Shown: positions 9,724 through 19,991, counted from the first letter of the stretch. The stretch: 59,852 nt of DNA from Microcaldota archaeon (GCA_021804105.1 JAJZKP010000004.1:1-59852); one strand, 5' to 3'. The notes: generated by a model from the letters alone, not told the origin. A program made the numbers and translations.

Positions 9724-11514
9724 TCACTTCTCCTCTACTTTTACCCTTTTCTGCATGCCATACATTTCAATTATCTCTTTTGTAGATGTAGCATCCTCAG
9801 GGCTCTTGTCCTCTCTCACGCCATCGCTAACTATCCTTGGAAACCTCAGCGCATATCCAGTCTCTCCCTCCTTTCCGCAGGTATGCATAGGCGATTTTGT
9901 AATCTCGTCTGCCCTGACAGTAACCACATAAGTGGGTTCAACCCAGAAGTCCGGGACAACAACCGCATCTACGCGCGCAGGCTTGCCTGGTTTCTTTATC
10001 TTGTCAAGCAGTTTCTTGAAGGCCTTCATCTGCTCCTCTGAGAATCCGGTGCCAATCCTGGTTATAGTCTCGAACATGTCTCTCTTCTCGTTATATACCG
10101 CGGCCAACAGTCCGCCGAACTGGAACTCTGCACGTGAACCTCTGCCAAGATAGTATCCGACTATAACTAGATCAACAGTATCGGATAACTCGCCCTTGTA
10201 GCTTCTCTTCAGCTTTATCCAGCCGAACTTTCTTGCTCCGGCAACATATGGCGCATTGAGGTCCTTGGCCACTATCCCTTCCAGCCCCTCGGATATCTGC
10301 TCCTCGAAGTATTTCTCGAGCTCCTTAGGATTCTCCGCTATTATCCTTCCGGAAGGAATGATCGTCTTGCTTCCTCTTATTACATATTCTAGCTTCGCCC
10401 TCCTCTCGTGGTAAGGTTTCCCAAGGTAATCTTCTCCGTCTAGATACATCAGGTCAAAGGCGAATAGGTGCAGAGGCATGGTCTCGCTGAGCTCTTCTAT
10501 CCCATGCTTCCTTTTCCTCTGTATTGTCTCCTGGAACGGCCTGAACTCCCCAGTCTCTTCGTTGTACGCTATGGCCTCGCCCTCTATTATCGCGCGCTCG
10601 GCCTTGACCTCGGATAGAGCAGCTTTGGCTATTTCAGGAAGCATTGGCGTGAGCTTCTCCAGGTTCCGGGAGAATATCTCTACTTTCTTCTTGCCCTTGT
10701 CCAGGTGCACCTGCGCCCTCAGCCCGTCGTATTTTGACTCGACAGCGCACTTGCCGTGCATCTTCTCGAGTATCTCTTCCGATGTTGGAAGGCGCTCGGC
10801 CAGCGCGGGTCGGATGGGATTGAAGACTGAAACCTTGACCCTTTTTATGCCCTTCATTCCTGACTCAGCGAGCACTTCCCCGACTTTCCCAAGGTCGCCG
10901 CATATGTTGTATGCGTTCTCGAGCAGGGCCTTGGATGTCCTTTCTCCTGTGGCCGTTTTTGATAGAGCTTCGAGTATCGTGGCGTCTCCGGCGCCAAGGC
11001 GCACTTTTCCGAGCGCAAGCCTGATAATGTATCTGGCTTCCAAGGGGCTTGCAGAGGCTAGGAGCGCTGCAAGGTTGCGGATCTTGGCCTCCTGGCTGCC
11101 GGAACCGGATGTTGAGGCTGTTTTCAGCATCATAGCGAATACATCGCGCACGCTCTGCTTCCTTGAACTCATTCTCCTGAGCTTCGTCTTCCTGGCAAGG
11201 CCCTCTGCAGTGTTCCCGAGGTCTCCTGTCCTCTTCGCGTCAGCTACTACTTCCTCCTTGGTGAACCCTGTTGCTGATGCTATTGCCTGCTGGGCGAACT
11301 TCTCTGCTATTCCTATCTGTATGCCCTCGAAAGGAGGGCCGAGCAATCCCTGCGTCATATATATGAGCGGGCGAATCTCCTCTTTCTCTGCCTTACCGAA
11401 CATTTCGGCAAGTATGTCTATCATTGAGATCCTTGAAGTAACTGATTCCAGTTTCTCATAATACGATGCCGCATCCTCGAAGAGCATCAGACCACTATTA
11501 GCCATTGCATGCAA
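9724..11514 (-). CDS. lig: ATP-dependent DNA ligase
   Basis: Nucleotidyltransferase motif ESKYDGLRAQVH, later EGIVAKDLNAPY, IKLKRSY. Confidence 0.93.
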   Translation of the reverse strand: MHAMANSGLMLFEDAASYYEKLESVTSRISMIDILAEMFGKAEKEEIRPLIYMTQGLLGPPFEGIQIGIAEKFAQQAIASATGFTKEEVVADAKRTGDLGNTAEGLARKTKLRRMSSRKQSVRDVFAMMLKTASTSGSGSQEAKIRNLAALLASASPLEARYIIRLALGKVRLGAGDATILEALSKTATGERTSKALLENAYNICGDLGKVGEVLAESGMKGIKRVKVSVFNPIRPALAERLPTSEEILEKMHGKCAVESKYDGLRAQVHLDKGKKKVEIFSRNLEKLTPMLPEIAKAALSEVKAERAIIEGEAIAYNEETGEFRPFQETIQRKRKHGIEELSETMPLHLFAFDLMYLDGEDYLGKPYHERRAKLEYVIRGSKTIIPSGRIIAENPKELEKYFEEQISEGLEGIVAKDLNAPYVAGARKFGWIKLKRSYKGELSDTVDLVIVGYYLGRGSRAEFQFGGLLAAVYNEKRDMFETITRIGTGFSEEQMKAFKKLLDKIKKPGKPARVDAVVVPDFWVEPTYVVTVRADEITKSPMHTCGKEGETGYALRFPRIVSDGVREDKSPEDATSTKEIIEMYGMQKRVKVEEK

Positions 11515-11614
11515 ACATTATATTGGTTGCCGTGCTTTGACTGAGACACGCTCTTGCAAGTGTCGGCGGCGGTTCCCCTTTTATATTTTGATTCTGCAAT
11601 GTTATTGTGGTCCA

Positions 11615-12262
11615 TTGCTAGAGTACAATAGCTTAAGCATAGAGACTGGCAGCAAGGTATACGTGCCTGCAGAGGATTCCCTGCTGGCGGCAAGGCTAGT
11701 CAGCGGGCACCTTGCAAAAGAGAGAAGACGCGGACTTGAAACCATAGACATTGGCACAGGCACGGGAATACTCGGGCTGGTAATGGCAATGGACAGGCAT
11801 GTCAGGAGCGTGAGGCTTTCAGACATAAATCCCGATGCAGTTGACCTGGCCAGGCGGAATTACGAAAGAAACAAGGACAAGCTTCATGCATCGTGCTTAT
11901 TCTCTGTTGCGGACATGTTCCCGATTGCAGATGAAAAGTACGATGTTATAATGTTCAATGCGCCGTACCTGAATAAAGAGAATGGGGAGAAGGGAGAGCC
12001 TTGGTGGGATGGAGGGAAAGAAGGCGTTGAAGTATCACTGCGCTTCATGGAAGGCGCAAAGATGCACATGAAATCCGGAGGATCTGTATTCCTCGTTTAC
12101 AGTTCCTTGGGGAATGAGGGGAAACTCCTCGAAGGCATAAATAAGCTTGGTTTCGTTATTCTGGAAACAAGGAGCGAGCACTATTTCTTTGAGGATATAA
12201 GAGTCTCAAGAATGGTTAAGGGGCCGAGATCCCACCGTGCCCTTTCCGGGGAAAGCGTATGA
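11615..12262 (+). CDS. HemK2/Mtq2-like SAM-dependent methyltransferase
   Basis: VYVPAEDSLLAARL, IDIGTGTGILG, MFNAPYL; TATA box at ~11578-11589 supports TTG start at 11615. Confidence 0.8.
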   Translation: MLEYNSLSIETGSKVYVPAEDSLLAARLVSGHLAKERRRGLETIDIGTGTGILGLVMAMDRHVRSVRLSDINPDAVDLARRNYERNKDKLHASCLFSVADMFPIADEKYDVIMFNAPYLNKENGEKGEPWWDGGKEGVEVSLRFMEGAKMHMKSGGSVFLVYSSLGNEGKLLEGINKLGFVILETRSEHYFFEDIRVSRMVKGPRSHRALSGESV

Positions 12263-12689
12263 CATTGGCCCTGGACAGCGAGTCGTCGAGTTTATGAATC
12301 TCCCTTGCAAGGTCCTGCACTATGTCATGCCATGATACCTGTGCTTCAGGGCGGAGTGGGGAAAATTTCGAGTGAAGCGAGAATATTTCCACTGCAGCGC
12401 CCAAGGCATCGGTCAGGGCGATCCTCTTTTCCCCCATGTCCCTGGCCTCGTTTGCTATCTTAACAAACTCTGTGTATTCGGCGCGCTTCTGTTCTATCTT
12501 CATATTGACTTCGCCATTGCATTCGCCAAGCCATGCGCTGCGCGTATCCGGCCTTTTCAATATAATGACCTTGGCAAGAGGAGCACCTGGTAAGTCGGCT
12601 TGGTTGCCATTGCGGGGCTGCGCCGGTGCGCGTTGCCTGAACGGAAGTATCTCGGCCATTTGAGGATTCTTGCGCAATAGCCCCATCAT
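12216..12689 (-). CDS. Uncharacterised helical protein
   Basis: Open frame overlapping the next gene by 4 bp; part of a minus-strand cluster. Confidence 0.55.
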   Translation of the reverse strand: MMGLLRKNPQMAEILPFRQRAPAQPRNGNQADLPGAPLAKVIILKRPDTRSAWLGECNGEVNMKIEQKRAEYTEFVKIANEARDMGEKRIALTDALGAAVEIFSLHSKFSPLRPEAQVSWHDIVQDLAREIHKLDDSLSRANVIRFPRKGHGGISAP

Positions 12690-13054
12690 ACACGCCTCAT
12701 GGCCGTGAAGTCCATTTGTCCGCTCCTGTATGCTGCTTCTATGGCCTTGCCAGGATCCCCGCTGTAATAATCGTTAAGCATTTTCGAGAGCCCGTGACGC
12801 CTGAATGCAGCCCTGCCGGGGGTCTTGCCTTTTGATGCTGCTTCAACAATGACATTGCCGATAAGGCCTATGCGCACACAGTTGTCCTTAAGATCCTCCT
12901 TGCTTGGCTTGCTGCCGTGGACTTTTTGCGAGAATCTTTTCTGACGAACAACCATGAGGCATGCTTTTCTGCAATCGAATTCAGGAGCAGTCTGCCTGCC
13001 TCCACTGATCAGGATTAACCTGCCACTAGGCCTTCCACGCGCCTGAAATTCCAC
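12686..13054 (-). CDS. Uncharacterised small basic protein
   Basis: GKTPGRAAFRRHGLSKMLNDYYSGDPGKAIEAAYRSGQ; translationally coupled (4-bp overlap) to the downstream ORF. Confidence 0.55.
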   Translation of the reverse strand: MEFQARGRPSGRLILISGGRQTAPEFDCRKACLMVVRQKRFSQKVHGSKPSKEDLKDNCVRIGLIGNVIVEAASKGKTPGRAAFRRHGLSKMLNDYYSGDPGKAIEAAYRSGQMDFTAMRRV

Positions 13055-13110
13055 TGTGACACCTCCATTTACGCTACTACTCCGTGTCTTTTAAGACTTT
13101 TCTACAAAAG

Positions 13111-13245
13111 TCAGGGATACTCATCCTTGAACTTAACATTCTCGGGAGCAGGCTTCCCGCATGCCTTGCAATAGATGGTCTTGTCGCCTATGTACCTGCG
13201 GAACTCCCTGCTTCCGCATTCGCACACGTATGGTTCAGCCTTCAC
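13111..13245 (-). CDS. 44-aa zinc-ribbon-like protein
   Basis: Manual translation with GTG start: MKAEPYVCECGSREFRRYIGDKTIYCKACGKPAPENVKFKDEYP*; overlaps the end of the upstream ORF. Confidence 0.6.
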   Translation of the reverse strand: MKAEPYVCECGSREFRRYIGDKTIYCKACGKPAPENVKFKDEYP

Positions 13246-14218
13246 TCATCTCCCTCTCGATTAAATCAATTCTGGCAAAGTATCCGCCCCTTGCAAGGTA
13301 CGTGCCAAGCTCTAGGTTTACGCCAATGCTGCTCGGGTCAATGCCGCTTTTCTTTGCAGAGTTCATCCTTGTTACCATAGGCCTGAGCATGTCCATCAAT
13401 TCGCTGGCATCCTCTCTGTACATTTCCATAGAACCAAGTTGGAGTTTCCTCCTATATAACTCGGCAAGCTCCACTTGGGTCTTGTACACGGAAAGGAGCG
13501 CTCCTGCCACCCTCATTGCCCCATCAGGTTCTCCGTAGGCCTTGCGTGCTGCCAGTATCTGTTTTCTCATAAGACCAAGGAGCATAATTTCCTGTTCTGA
13601 CAAGGCAGGGGGTGCGCGGGGCTTCTGGCTCGGAATAGCATTCTTTCTTAAGAGCTGTCGCGGCTCGATTGGATAAGGTTGTATCCTTGTGTTTAGCGTT
13701 ATGGCAGCGCAAGAGCTATCCTGCGCTTTGTCATGCACCCTGATTTCTTGATTCTTGTATTGCGTAGATGTAGCACTGGAGATTCCTTGTCTCTCTTCCC
13801 CTTGCCTTTCCCTCTGCCAGGCAAGTTCCTGTCTGGGAAGCCCGTTTGCCTTTATGGCAGCGTATATTGCACTCTTGCCATTTCCGAGCTCCCTGGCGAT
13901 CTGCGAGACAGGCATGCCGGTGCCGCGGAGCACAGCGAGCCTTGAAGCGTCTACCCTCGACGGGACTCCAAAACGCGCCTTGTTTGAATTGATGCCATAT
14001 CGCTTGTACGCGCTGCGCACTGATGATCTTGATACTTGGTATAAGCTGGCTATCTCTGGCACTGTGAGTCCGTCCTCCGTAACAGACTCGAGCTGCTCCT
14101 TGGTTATTTTAGGTATCGGACCTTTCCTACGCATGCCAGGAAGCCTGGGTCTGGACCCTTCGGTTATTGCACTGCGCATTGTGCACGCAGAAGCAGTATA
14201 AGGACTCTTGCCCTGCAT
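13235..14218 (-). CDS. Multi-HTH DNA-binding protein, paralogue of 14313-15203
   Basis: Two Hin/resolvase-type HTH segments (LTVPEIASLYQVSRSSVRSAYKRYGI; MPVSQIARELGNGKSAIYAAIKANGL) plus helical C-terminus. Confidence 0.7.
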   Translation of the reverse strand: MQGKSPYTASACTMRSAITEGSRPRLPGMRRKGPIPKITKEQLESVTEDGLTVPEIASLYQVSRSSVRSAYKRYGINSNKARFGVPSRVDASRLAVLRGTGMPVSQIARELGNGKSAIYAAIKANGLPRQELAWQRERQGEERQGISSATSTQYKNQEIRVHDKAQDSSCAAITLNTRIQPYPIEPRQLLRKNAIPSQKPRAPPALSEQEIMLLGLMRKQILAARKAYGEPDGAMRVAGALLSVYKTQVELAELYRRKLQLGSMEMYREDASELMDMLRPMVTRMNSAKKSGIDPSSIGVNLELGTYLARGGYFARIDLIEREMSEG

Positions 14219-14312
14219 GATAGATAAACCTTGCAGTGAATCACCAAACTATTTCTCATGATCAGATTACCTTGGGCTATTTATATTGCTTTTCTTCGAA
14301 AATATCAGGATA

Positions 14313-15203
14313 TCAGAAGCTGCCCATCTCGTCTTCAAGATCCTGAACTTCCTTGTCTCTCCTCTGCGCGTAAGTCGTCCTATGCAGCAGGTAATCGGCT
14401 ATCTCGCGGGAAGGTCTGACTGCGGCAGGGTCCCTTCCTAGCATCTTCGAGAGCCGCATCTCTTCAAGCATGGGATTGACAAGCATGAGCATGCTCTTCC
14501 TGAGCTCCTGAGTCTCTTCTGCCCTGGAATATTCGTGTATCTTGAAGTACACATCCCCAAGTTCCTTCTGGTCCTCTGCAATTGAGAGTAGTGCACCTAC
14601 AAGTCTTATAGCGTCTTTGGCTTCGAGTGCATTTGTTGCTTCCTCGAATTGCCTTGAAGCATGATCTAGCAGGGACCTCTTTCTCGACTCGGCCGATATC
14701 CCAGAGTCTTCGTGCGTGATGGGCTTCCAGTTCTGGGTAAGATCAATTATCTGCCGGGTTGAGCGACGCTTCACTGGTCCTGCGCCATTGCTCTCTGGCG
14801 CCTTTACTGGTTTCTCCTTGGTGCGATTTGCCTGTGCTGTTTCTGTGGCATGGGCCTTCCGTTCGGATTCTTGCCTCTTTATACCATATCTCTTGCACGC
14901 ATTATAGACACTTGCCTTGGTTACCTCGAATGTCTTCGCAATCTCACGCACAGAGGTCCCAGCATCCAAGAGTTCCTGGAGCGCCTGCGGGTCTATCTTT
15001 CTGCGCGTGGATCCGCGTGGACGGGTCTCGGCAACGGTTTTTCTTTGGGAGACATACTTATTTGGAACTGAGGGCGCCGTGGCTTCTGCGACAGTGCCGT
15101 TTCCATTGTCAGACCTTGCAGCTTCGAGCAGGGCCTTAACCTTGTCCTCATGCATGTCAAGTATCTTCGCCACGTGATGCGCACTTCCGGAGACTCGCTC
15201 CAA
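14313..15203 (-). CDS. HTH DNA-binding protein, paralogue of 13235-14218
   Basis: TSVREIAKTFEVTKASVYNACKRYGIKR plus the same C-terminal domain; true start uncertain (frame open to at least 15280). Confidence 0.7.
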   Translation of the reverse strand: MERVSGSAHHVAKILDMHEDKVKALLEAARSDNGNGTVAEATAPSVPNKYVSQRKTVAETRPRGSTRRKIDPQALQELLDAGTSVREIAKTFEVTKASVYNACKRYGIKRQESERKAHATETAQANRTKEKPVKAPESNGAGPVKRRSTRQIIDLTQNWKPITHEDSGISAESRKRSLLDHASRQFEEATNALEAKDAIRLVGALLSIAEDQKELGDVYFKIHEYSRAEETQELRKSMLMLVNPMLEEMRLSKMLGRDPAAVRPSREIADYLLHRTTYAQRRDKEVQDLEDEMGSF

Positions 15204-15332
15204 TGCCAGGAGCTTCGTTGCAGACGGGATTCCTTTCCCTGTCTTGCCAGCACGTGCAACATTTTCTCCCAGTAGATCACCGAATACGCGTTTAGAGTAT
15301 ATATTTACATTTATATTGCTTCACTGGAGGAT

Positions 15333-16580
15333 TCAGTCTTTGATCCTGAGAACTTTCCTTACCTTGGATATGGCGTCTACGGCCTTATCGACCTCCTCTT
15401 CCATGTTATACAGGTAGAAACTCATCCGTGCAACAGATGTCTCTTCAAGAACCTGGTTGACAAGGGGCATTGCGCAATGATGTCCTGCCCTTATTGCTAT
15501 GCCTTCACTGTCGAATATCGTTGCCACGTCATGCGGATGGGCTCCGTCTATGTTGAATGATACTACCCCTCCACGCTTATCTGCATCCTTTAAACCAGGG
15601 CCGTATACCTTGACCCCTTTGACCTCATCAAGGCGCTTCAGGGCATATCTTGCAATTTTCATCTCATGTTCGCGGATCCTTCGCATGCCTATCCTTTCGA
15701 GGTACTCTATTGCCGCAGCAAGGCCCACCCCGCCTTCCATGTTCGGGGTTCCAGACTCAAATTTCCATGGAAGTTCGTTCCAGTCAGCGGAATCGAATGT
15801 AACGCTTCGTATCATATCGCTGCCGACTATTGCAGGAGTGATTGACTCAAGGAGCTGATCCTTCCCGTAGAGCACCCCGATTCCGGCAGGGCCCAGCATC
15901 TTATGGCTCGAGAATGTAAGGAAATCGCAATCCATGTCCTTTACGTCGACAGGCATGTGCGGCACTGATTGTGCTGCGTCTATCAGGACCAGCGCTCCGG
16001 CCTTGTGCGCCAGCCGTGCCATCTCCTTGGCATCGTTTATGGTGCCAAGCACATTTGATGCATGCGTTATCGCAACCATCTTTGGCCCATGTTCCAGCTT
16101 TTCCTTGAAGTCGTCCATGTCGACGAATGATTTGTCCTTGAGCTTCGCATGCTCCAATATCGCCTTCTTCCTCTTTGCAAGCATGAGCCACGGAACTATG
16201 TTGCTGTGGTGCTCCATGTCGGTTATCAGTATGCGATCTCCCTTTTCGATATTCGGCTCGCCCCATGACAGTGCAACTATGTTTATCGCATCGGTAGTAT
16301 TCCTGCAATAGATTATGTCGCGGTATGATTCCGCGTTTATCAGTTTTGCAGAGAGTTCCTTGGAGCGCTGGTACTCTTCAGTAGATCTCATTGACAATTC
16401 GTAAAGGCCGCGATGTATGTTGGCGTTGAATGTCTTGTAGTATTCGCTTACCCGGTTTATCACATAGAGGGGCTTTTGCGAAGTGGCTGCGCTGTCCAGG
16501 TATACCAGCGGCTTTCCATGGTTTGTGGTGGAAAGTATGGGAAAGTCCTTCCTTATATCGGTTACATCAATGCCAGCCAA
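15333..16580 (-). CDS. sufS: Cysteine desulfurase SufS
   Basis: LDSAATSQKP, TDMEHHSNIVPW, DAAQSVPHMPVDV, FSSHKMLGPAGIGVLYG, RAGHHCAMP. Confidence 0.95.
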   Translation of the reverse strand: MAGIDVTDIRKDFPILSTTNHGKPLVYLDSAATSQKPLYVINRVSEYYKTFNANIHRGLYELSMRSTEEYQRSKELSAKLINAESYRDIIYCRNTTDAINIVALSWGEPNIEKGDRILITDMEHHSNIVPWLMLAKRKKAILEHAKLKDKSFVDMDDFKEKLEHGPKMVAITHASNVLGTINDAKEMARLAHKAGALVLIDAAQSVPHMPVDVKDMDCDFLTFSSHKMLGPAGIGVLYGKDQLLESITPAIVGSDMIRSVTFDSADWNELPWKFESGTPNMEGGVGLAAAIEYLERIGMRRIREHEMKIARYALKRLDEVKGVKVYGPGLKDADKRGGVVSFNIDGAHPHDVATIFDSEGIAIRAGHHCAMPLVNQVLEETSVARMSFYLYNMEEEVDKAVDAISKVRKVLRIKD

Positions 16581-16584
16581 GCAA

Positions 16585-17310
16585 TCACTTTGCTTCGTAT
16601 CCTTCCTTCTCGATCTTCTCTATGAGTTCCTTGCCGCCTTCCCTAATTATCTTGCCCTCATGCATCACGTGTATGAATTGCGGTGACATATAATTAAGTA
16701 TCCTGCTGTAGTGGGTTATGACAAGAAGGCCGTTCTTCGTCTTCTCCTGCTGCTCTATTATGCTCTGGGCCACTAGTCTAACCGCATCTACGTCAAGGCC
16801 GGAGTCGGGCTCATCAAGTATTGCAAGCCGGGGTTTCAGCACTGACATCTGCAGTATTTCAGTCTTCTTTTTCTCCCCTCCGGAGAAACCGTAATTTAAC
16901 GACCTTCCGATAAGGTCTTCCTTTATCTTCAGCTTTGTCGACGTATCCTTGATCTCAGTCATAAAATCCTTGAATGACTGGGAAGTGCCAGCCGCTCCTC
17001 TCGCGGTGTTCAGGAAATTCATCAGGCCCAGGCCCTCTATCTCGGTAGGGTTCTGGAACTGCAGGAATATGCCTTTCTTGGAGCGCTCGTTGGGCTTCAG
17101 GTCCTTTATGCTCTCTCCGTCAAGCAGTATGTCTCCGCTCGTTATCTTGAGCTGCGGATGCCCCATTATGGCCTTTGCAAGAGTCGTCTTTCCGGATCCA
17201 TTCGGCCCCATAAGCACATGCTGCTCATTCTCCCTTATAGTCAGCGTGACTCCCTTTACTATCTCTTTCCCTTCAGCTTCTACGTGCAGGTCTTTTATTT
17301 CCAATAACAT
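16585..17310 (-). CDS. sufC: Fe-S assembly ATPase SufC
   Basis: ABC ATPase: GPNGSGKTTLAKAIMG, GFSGGEKKKTEILQM, LDEPDSGLDVDA. Confidence 0.96.
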   Translation of the reverse strand: MLLEIKDLHVEAEGKEIVKGVTLTIRENEQHVLMGPNGSGKTTLAKAIMGHPQLKITSGDILLDGESIKDLKPNERSKKGIFLQFQNPTEIEGLGLMNFLNTARGAAGTSQSFKDFMTEIKDTSTKLKIKEDLIGRSLNYGFSGGEKKKTEILQMSVLKPRLAILDEPDSGLDVDAVRLVAQSIIEQQEKTKNGLLVITHYSRILNYMSPQFIHVMHEGKIIREGGKELIEKIEKEGYEAK

Positions 17311-17314
17311 ATTC

Positions 17315-18553
17315 TCACCTTGTTGGCCTCGCCACCATCCAGATATTCCTTGGTGTTATCTCTGAAAGCGTGCCGAATGTCTTCTTGTCGAGTTTGTCAA
17401 GCATTATGGACATGGCTATCTCCCTTGCCGATGGGCTGGATATCTTTGATATGTATTTTGAGATGAATGCCGAGATAAATAGCTTTCTTGCCTGCGATTC
17501 CTCTATGCCCCTTGAAGTCAGGTAGAATAGCGCATCCTGGTCTATGGGTGTAGTGGATGCAGAATGGGATGCCTTGACTTCGTTGCTGTAGTCTATTGAT
17601 AGATCCGGCAATGCGTCCATGTGCGCATCCTTGCTCATCAATATCCCTTTCTCAACTATTGTTGAGACCGATCCCCGTGTCTTGTCGGCGACCTTCGCAA
17701 AGCCCTTTAGCATGCACTTTGAGAGGTCATCAAGGACGACGCCAGACTCGAGAAAGACAGAGCTATACGGGGTGGAATTTATTATTGCAGTGTCTATGTC
17801 AAATTGCTGTGATGAAATGCCAAACGCGAGCTCTGTGACCTCTATCCTGCTTGCCTGGCCTTTTGCATCGAGTATTGACCTGGCTTTTGTAGCATTGCTT
17901 CCGCAATAGACAGAGTTTAGGTAAAGCTTTGCCTTTTCGCCTGTGCCGCCCTTGCATAGGCTTACAACCGAGGTCCTCTCATTCTCATTATGGAATGCGT
18001 TGATTTCCATTACGGAATTCTCCGCGCATTCCACCTCGTGGAGCACTGAGATTGTTGCGCTGTCGGCTGCACTTGAGAAATAGAATTCCGATACTTCCGC
18101 CTTTGCAGACTCCCCGCTCTTTACGAATACTTCGGCGGAAAGGTGGCCAGTGGTTGCAAATAATATATTCAGTGTTGATTTTGCGTTCTTCGCAGTATTT
18201 ATCTTTATAAAATATTTTGCTTTTGAGTTTATGTATGCGGCAAGCTTATCCTCGCTGCTCTTGAAAATCTTGTTCTCAAGCATGCCCTCATCAGCATCCT
18301 CTGCCTTTGTTATCTGCACGTTCGGATTAGAGCTTCTTGCAAACGAATTTGTCACAACGGCATCAAACTTTATTCTGGTCTTTTCAGATATCTGGCTTAC
18401 CATCTTATCCAGATCCGCGTCCGCGGCACTGCCTGAATTTAGGTTGTCAGGCAGGGCTATGGCCAGGCTATACTTCTTGTACAGCTCGTTCATCTCTATT
18501 GGCAGAGACTTATAGTGCTGCATGGCTTCCTTTACGAATTCCGAGTAAGTCAT
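17315..18553 (-). CDS. sufD: Fe-S assembly scaffold SufD
   Basis: SufBD-family C-terminal core with SHSASTTPIDQDALFYLTSRGI; start at MTYSEFV. Confidence 0.9.
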   Translation of the reverse strand: MTYSEFVKEAMQHYKSLPIEMNELYKKYSLAIALPDNLNSGSAADADLDKMVSQISEKTRIKFDAVVTNSFARSSNPNVQITKAEDADEGMLENKIFKSSEDKLAAYINSKAKYFIKINTAKNAKSTLNILFATTGHLSAEVFVKSGESAKAEVSEFYFSSAADSATISVLHEVECAENSVMEINAFHNENERTSVVSLCKGGTGEKAKLYLNSVYCGSNATKARSILDAKGQASRIEVTELAFGISSQQFDIDTAIINSTPYSSVFLESGVVLDDLSKCMLKGFAKVADKTRGSVSTIVEKGILMSKDAHMDALPDLSIDYSNEVKASHSASTTPIDQDALFYLTSRGIEESQARKLFISAFISKYISKISSPSAREIAMSIMLDKLDKKTFGTLSEITPRNIWMVARPTR

Positions 18554-18569
18554 AAAGATCACGCTGCAA

Positions 18570-19991
18570 TCAGCCGATTCCCTTGCTTGTGTCAAGCTTT
18601 ATGAGCCTCTTAAGCTCTAGCGAGTACTCGAGAGGCAATACCTTGGTAAGATCGTCTATAAATCCGAGGACTATCATCGCTACGGCATCGTCCTCCGATA
18701 TTCCCCTTGACATTAAGTAGAATATGTCATCATCGCTTATCTTCCCGACCTTTGCCTCATGGCTTATCACTGCGTCACTCCTGTTGATCTGATTGTATGG
18801 ATACGTATTGGTTTTTGCCTTGTCGTCAAGAAGAAGTGCATCGCATGAAACATGGGCCTTTGCATTTGCAGCACTCTTTGCAACATGCATTAGTCCCCTG
18901 AACGAGGTGACCCCCGTTCCCTTAGAAACGCTCTTCGAGATTATCTTCGATGTTGTATTTGATGCGAGGTGGTAGATCTTTCCGCCAGAATCCTGGATCT
19001 GGCCGTCCCCTGCAATCGCTATCGAGAGCACTTCCCCGCTTGCACGCTCCCCCATCAGGTAGATTGACGGATACTTCATGTTGACCTTGCTGCCTATGTT
19101 TGCGTCTATCCACTCTACGCGAGCATCTTTTGAAGCGTGAGCACGCTGAGTTACAAGATTGTAAATGTTCTTTGACCAGTTCTGGATTGTAACGTATCGT
19201 ATGTGTGCGCCTTCCAGTGCAACAAGTTCGACTACAGCAGCATGAAGGGAATCTTTCTTGTATATGGGTGCAGTGCAGCCTTCAAGGTATGTGACATCTG
19301 CTCCCTCGTCTGCAATGATAAGCGTTCTCTCGAATTGGCCGGCATTCATTGCGTTGATCCTGAAATATGCATTGAGCGGCATCGGTACCTTCACCCCTTT
19401 TGGCACATATATGAAACTGCCACCCGACCAGACCGCAGTGTTTAGCGCAGCAAACTTGTTGTCCGTAGGAGGTATTATAGTGCCCCAGTACTTCTTGAAT
19501 AGTTCAGGGTACTTCTTTATTGCAGTGTCCGTATCAGTGAATATTATTCCGAGCCTGTTGAGTTCCTCATTCACGTGCGAATATACAACTCCGCTGTCAA
19601 ACTGAGCCTCTGCGCCTGAGAAGAACTTCCTCTCTGCCTCAGGGACTCCAAGCTTGTCGAACGTGTCCTTGATCTCCTTCGGAACGTCCTCCCACTTGTT
19701 TGATTCCTTCATCTTAGGCATAAGGTAGTAGTAGTATTCTGCGAAATCGATAGCGTTTAGGTCGGCTCCCCATTTTGGCATGGGCTTGCTCTCGAATACC
19801 CTGAATCCCGTGAGTCTCTTCTCAAGCATCCAGTCCGGCTCGCCCTTGAGCTTTGAGATCTTCCTGACTATATCCTCAGAGAGCCCTCTTGGAAAACTCT
19901 CGTAGTCTACAGTCTTGCTGAACCCGTACTTCTCCGCGTACTCAGTGCGTTCTACAACTTCTTCCAATCCTTCGTTTACCATATAAATCAC
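18570..19991 (-). CDS. sufB: Fe-S assembly scaffold SufB
   Basis: SGGSFIYVPKGVKV, GCTAPIY, DALLLDDKAKTNTYPYNQI, SHEAKVGKISDDDIFYLMSRGI; start GTG 19991 or ATG 19982. Confidence 0.95.
   Translation of the reverse strand: MIYMVNEGLEEVVERTEYAEKYGFSKTVDYESFPRGLSEDIVRKISKLKGEPDWMLEKRLTGFRVFESKPMPKWGADLNAIDFAEYYYYLMPKMKESNKWEDVPKEIKDTFDKLGVPEAERKFFSGAEAQFDSGVVYSHVNEELNRLGIIFTDTDTAIKKYPELFKKYWGTIIPPTDNKFAALNTAVWSGGSFIYVPKGVKVPMPLNAYFRINAMNAGQFERTLIIADEGADVTYLEGCTAPIYKKDSLHAAVVELVALEGAHIRYVTIQNWSKNIYNLVTQRAHASKDARVEWIDANIGSKVNMKYPSIYLMGERASGEVLSIAIAGDGQIQDSGGKIYHLASNTTSKIISKSVSKGTGVTSFRGLMHVAKSAANAKAHVSCDALLLDDKAKTNTYPYNQINRSDAVISHEAKVGKISDDDIFYLMSRGISEDDAVAMIVLGFIDDLTKVLPLEYSLELKRLIKLDTSKGIG

Noticed and set aside
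10478-11461. 327-aa plus-strand ORF opposite the DNA ligase
   Set aside because: Antisense shadow; the minus-strand ligase has clear catalytic motifs across this region
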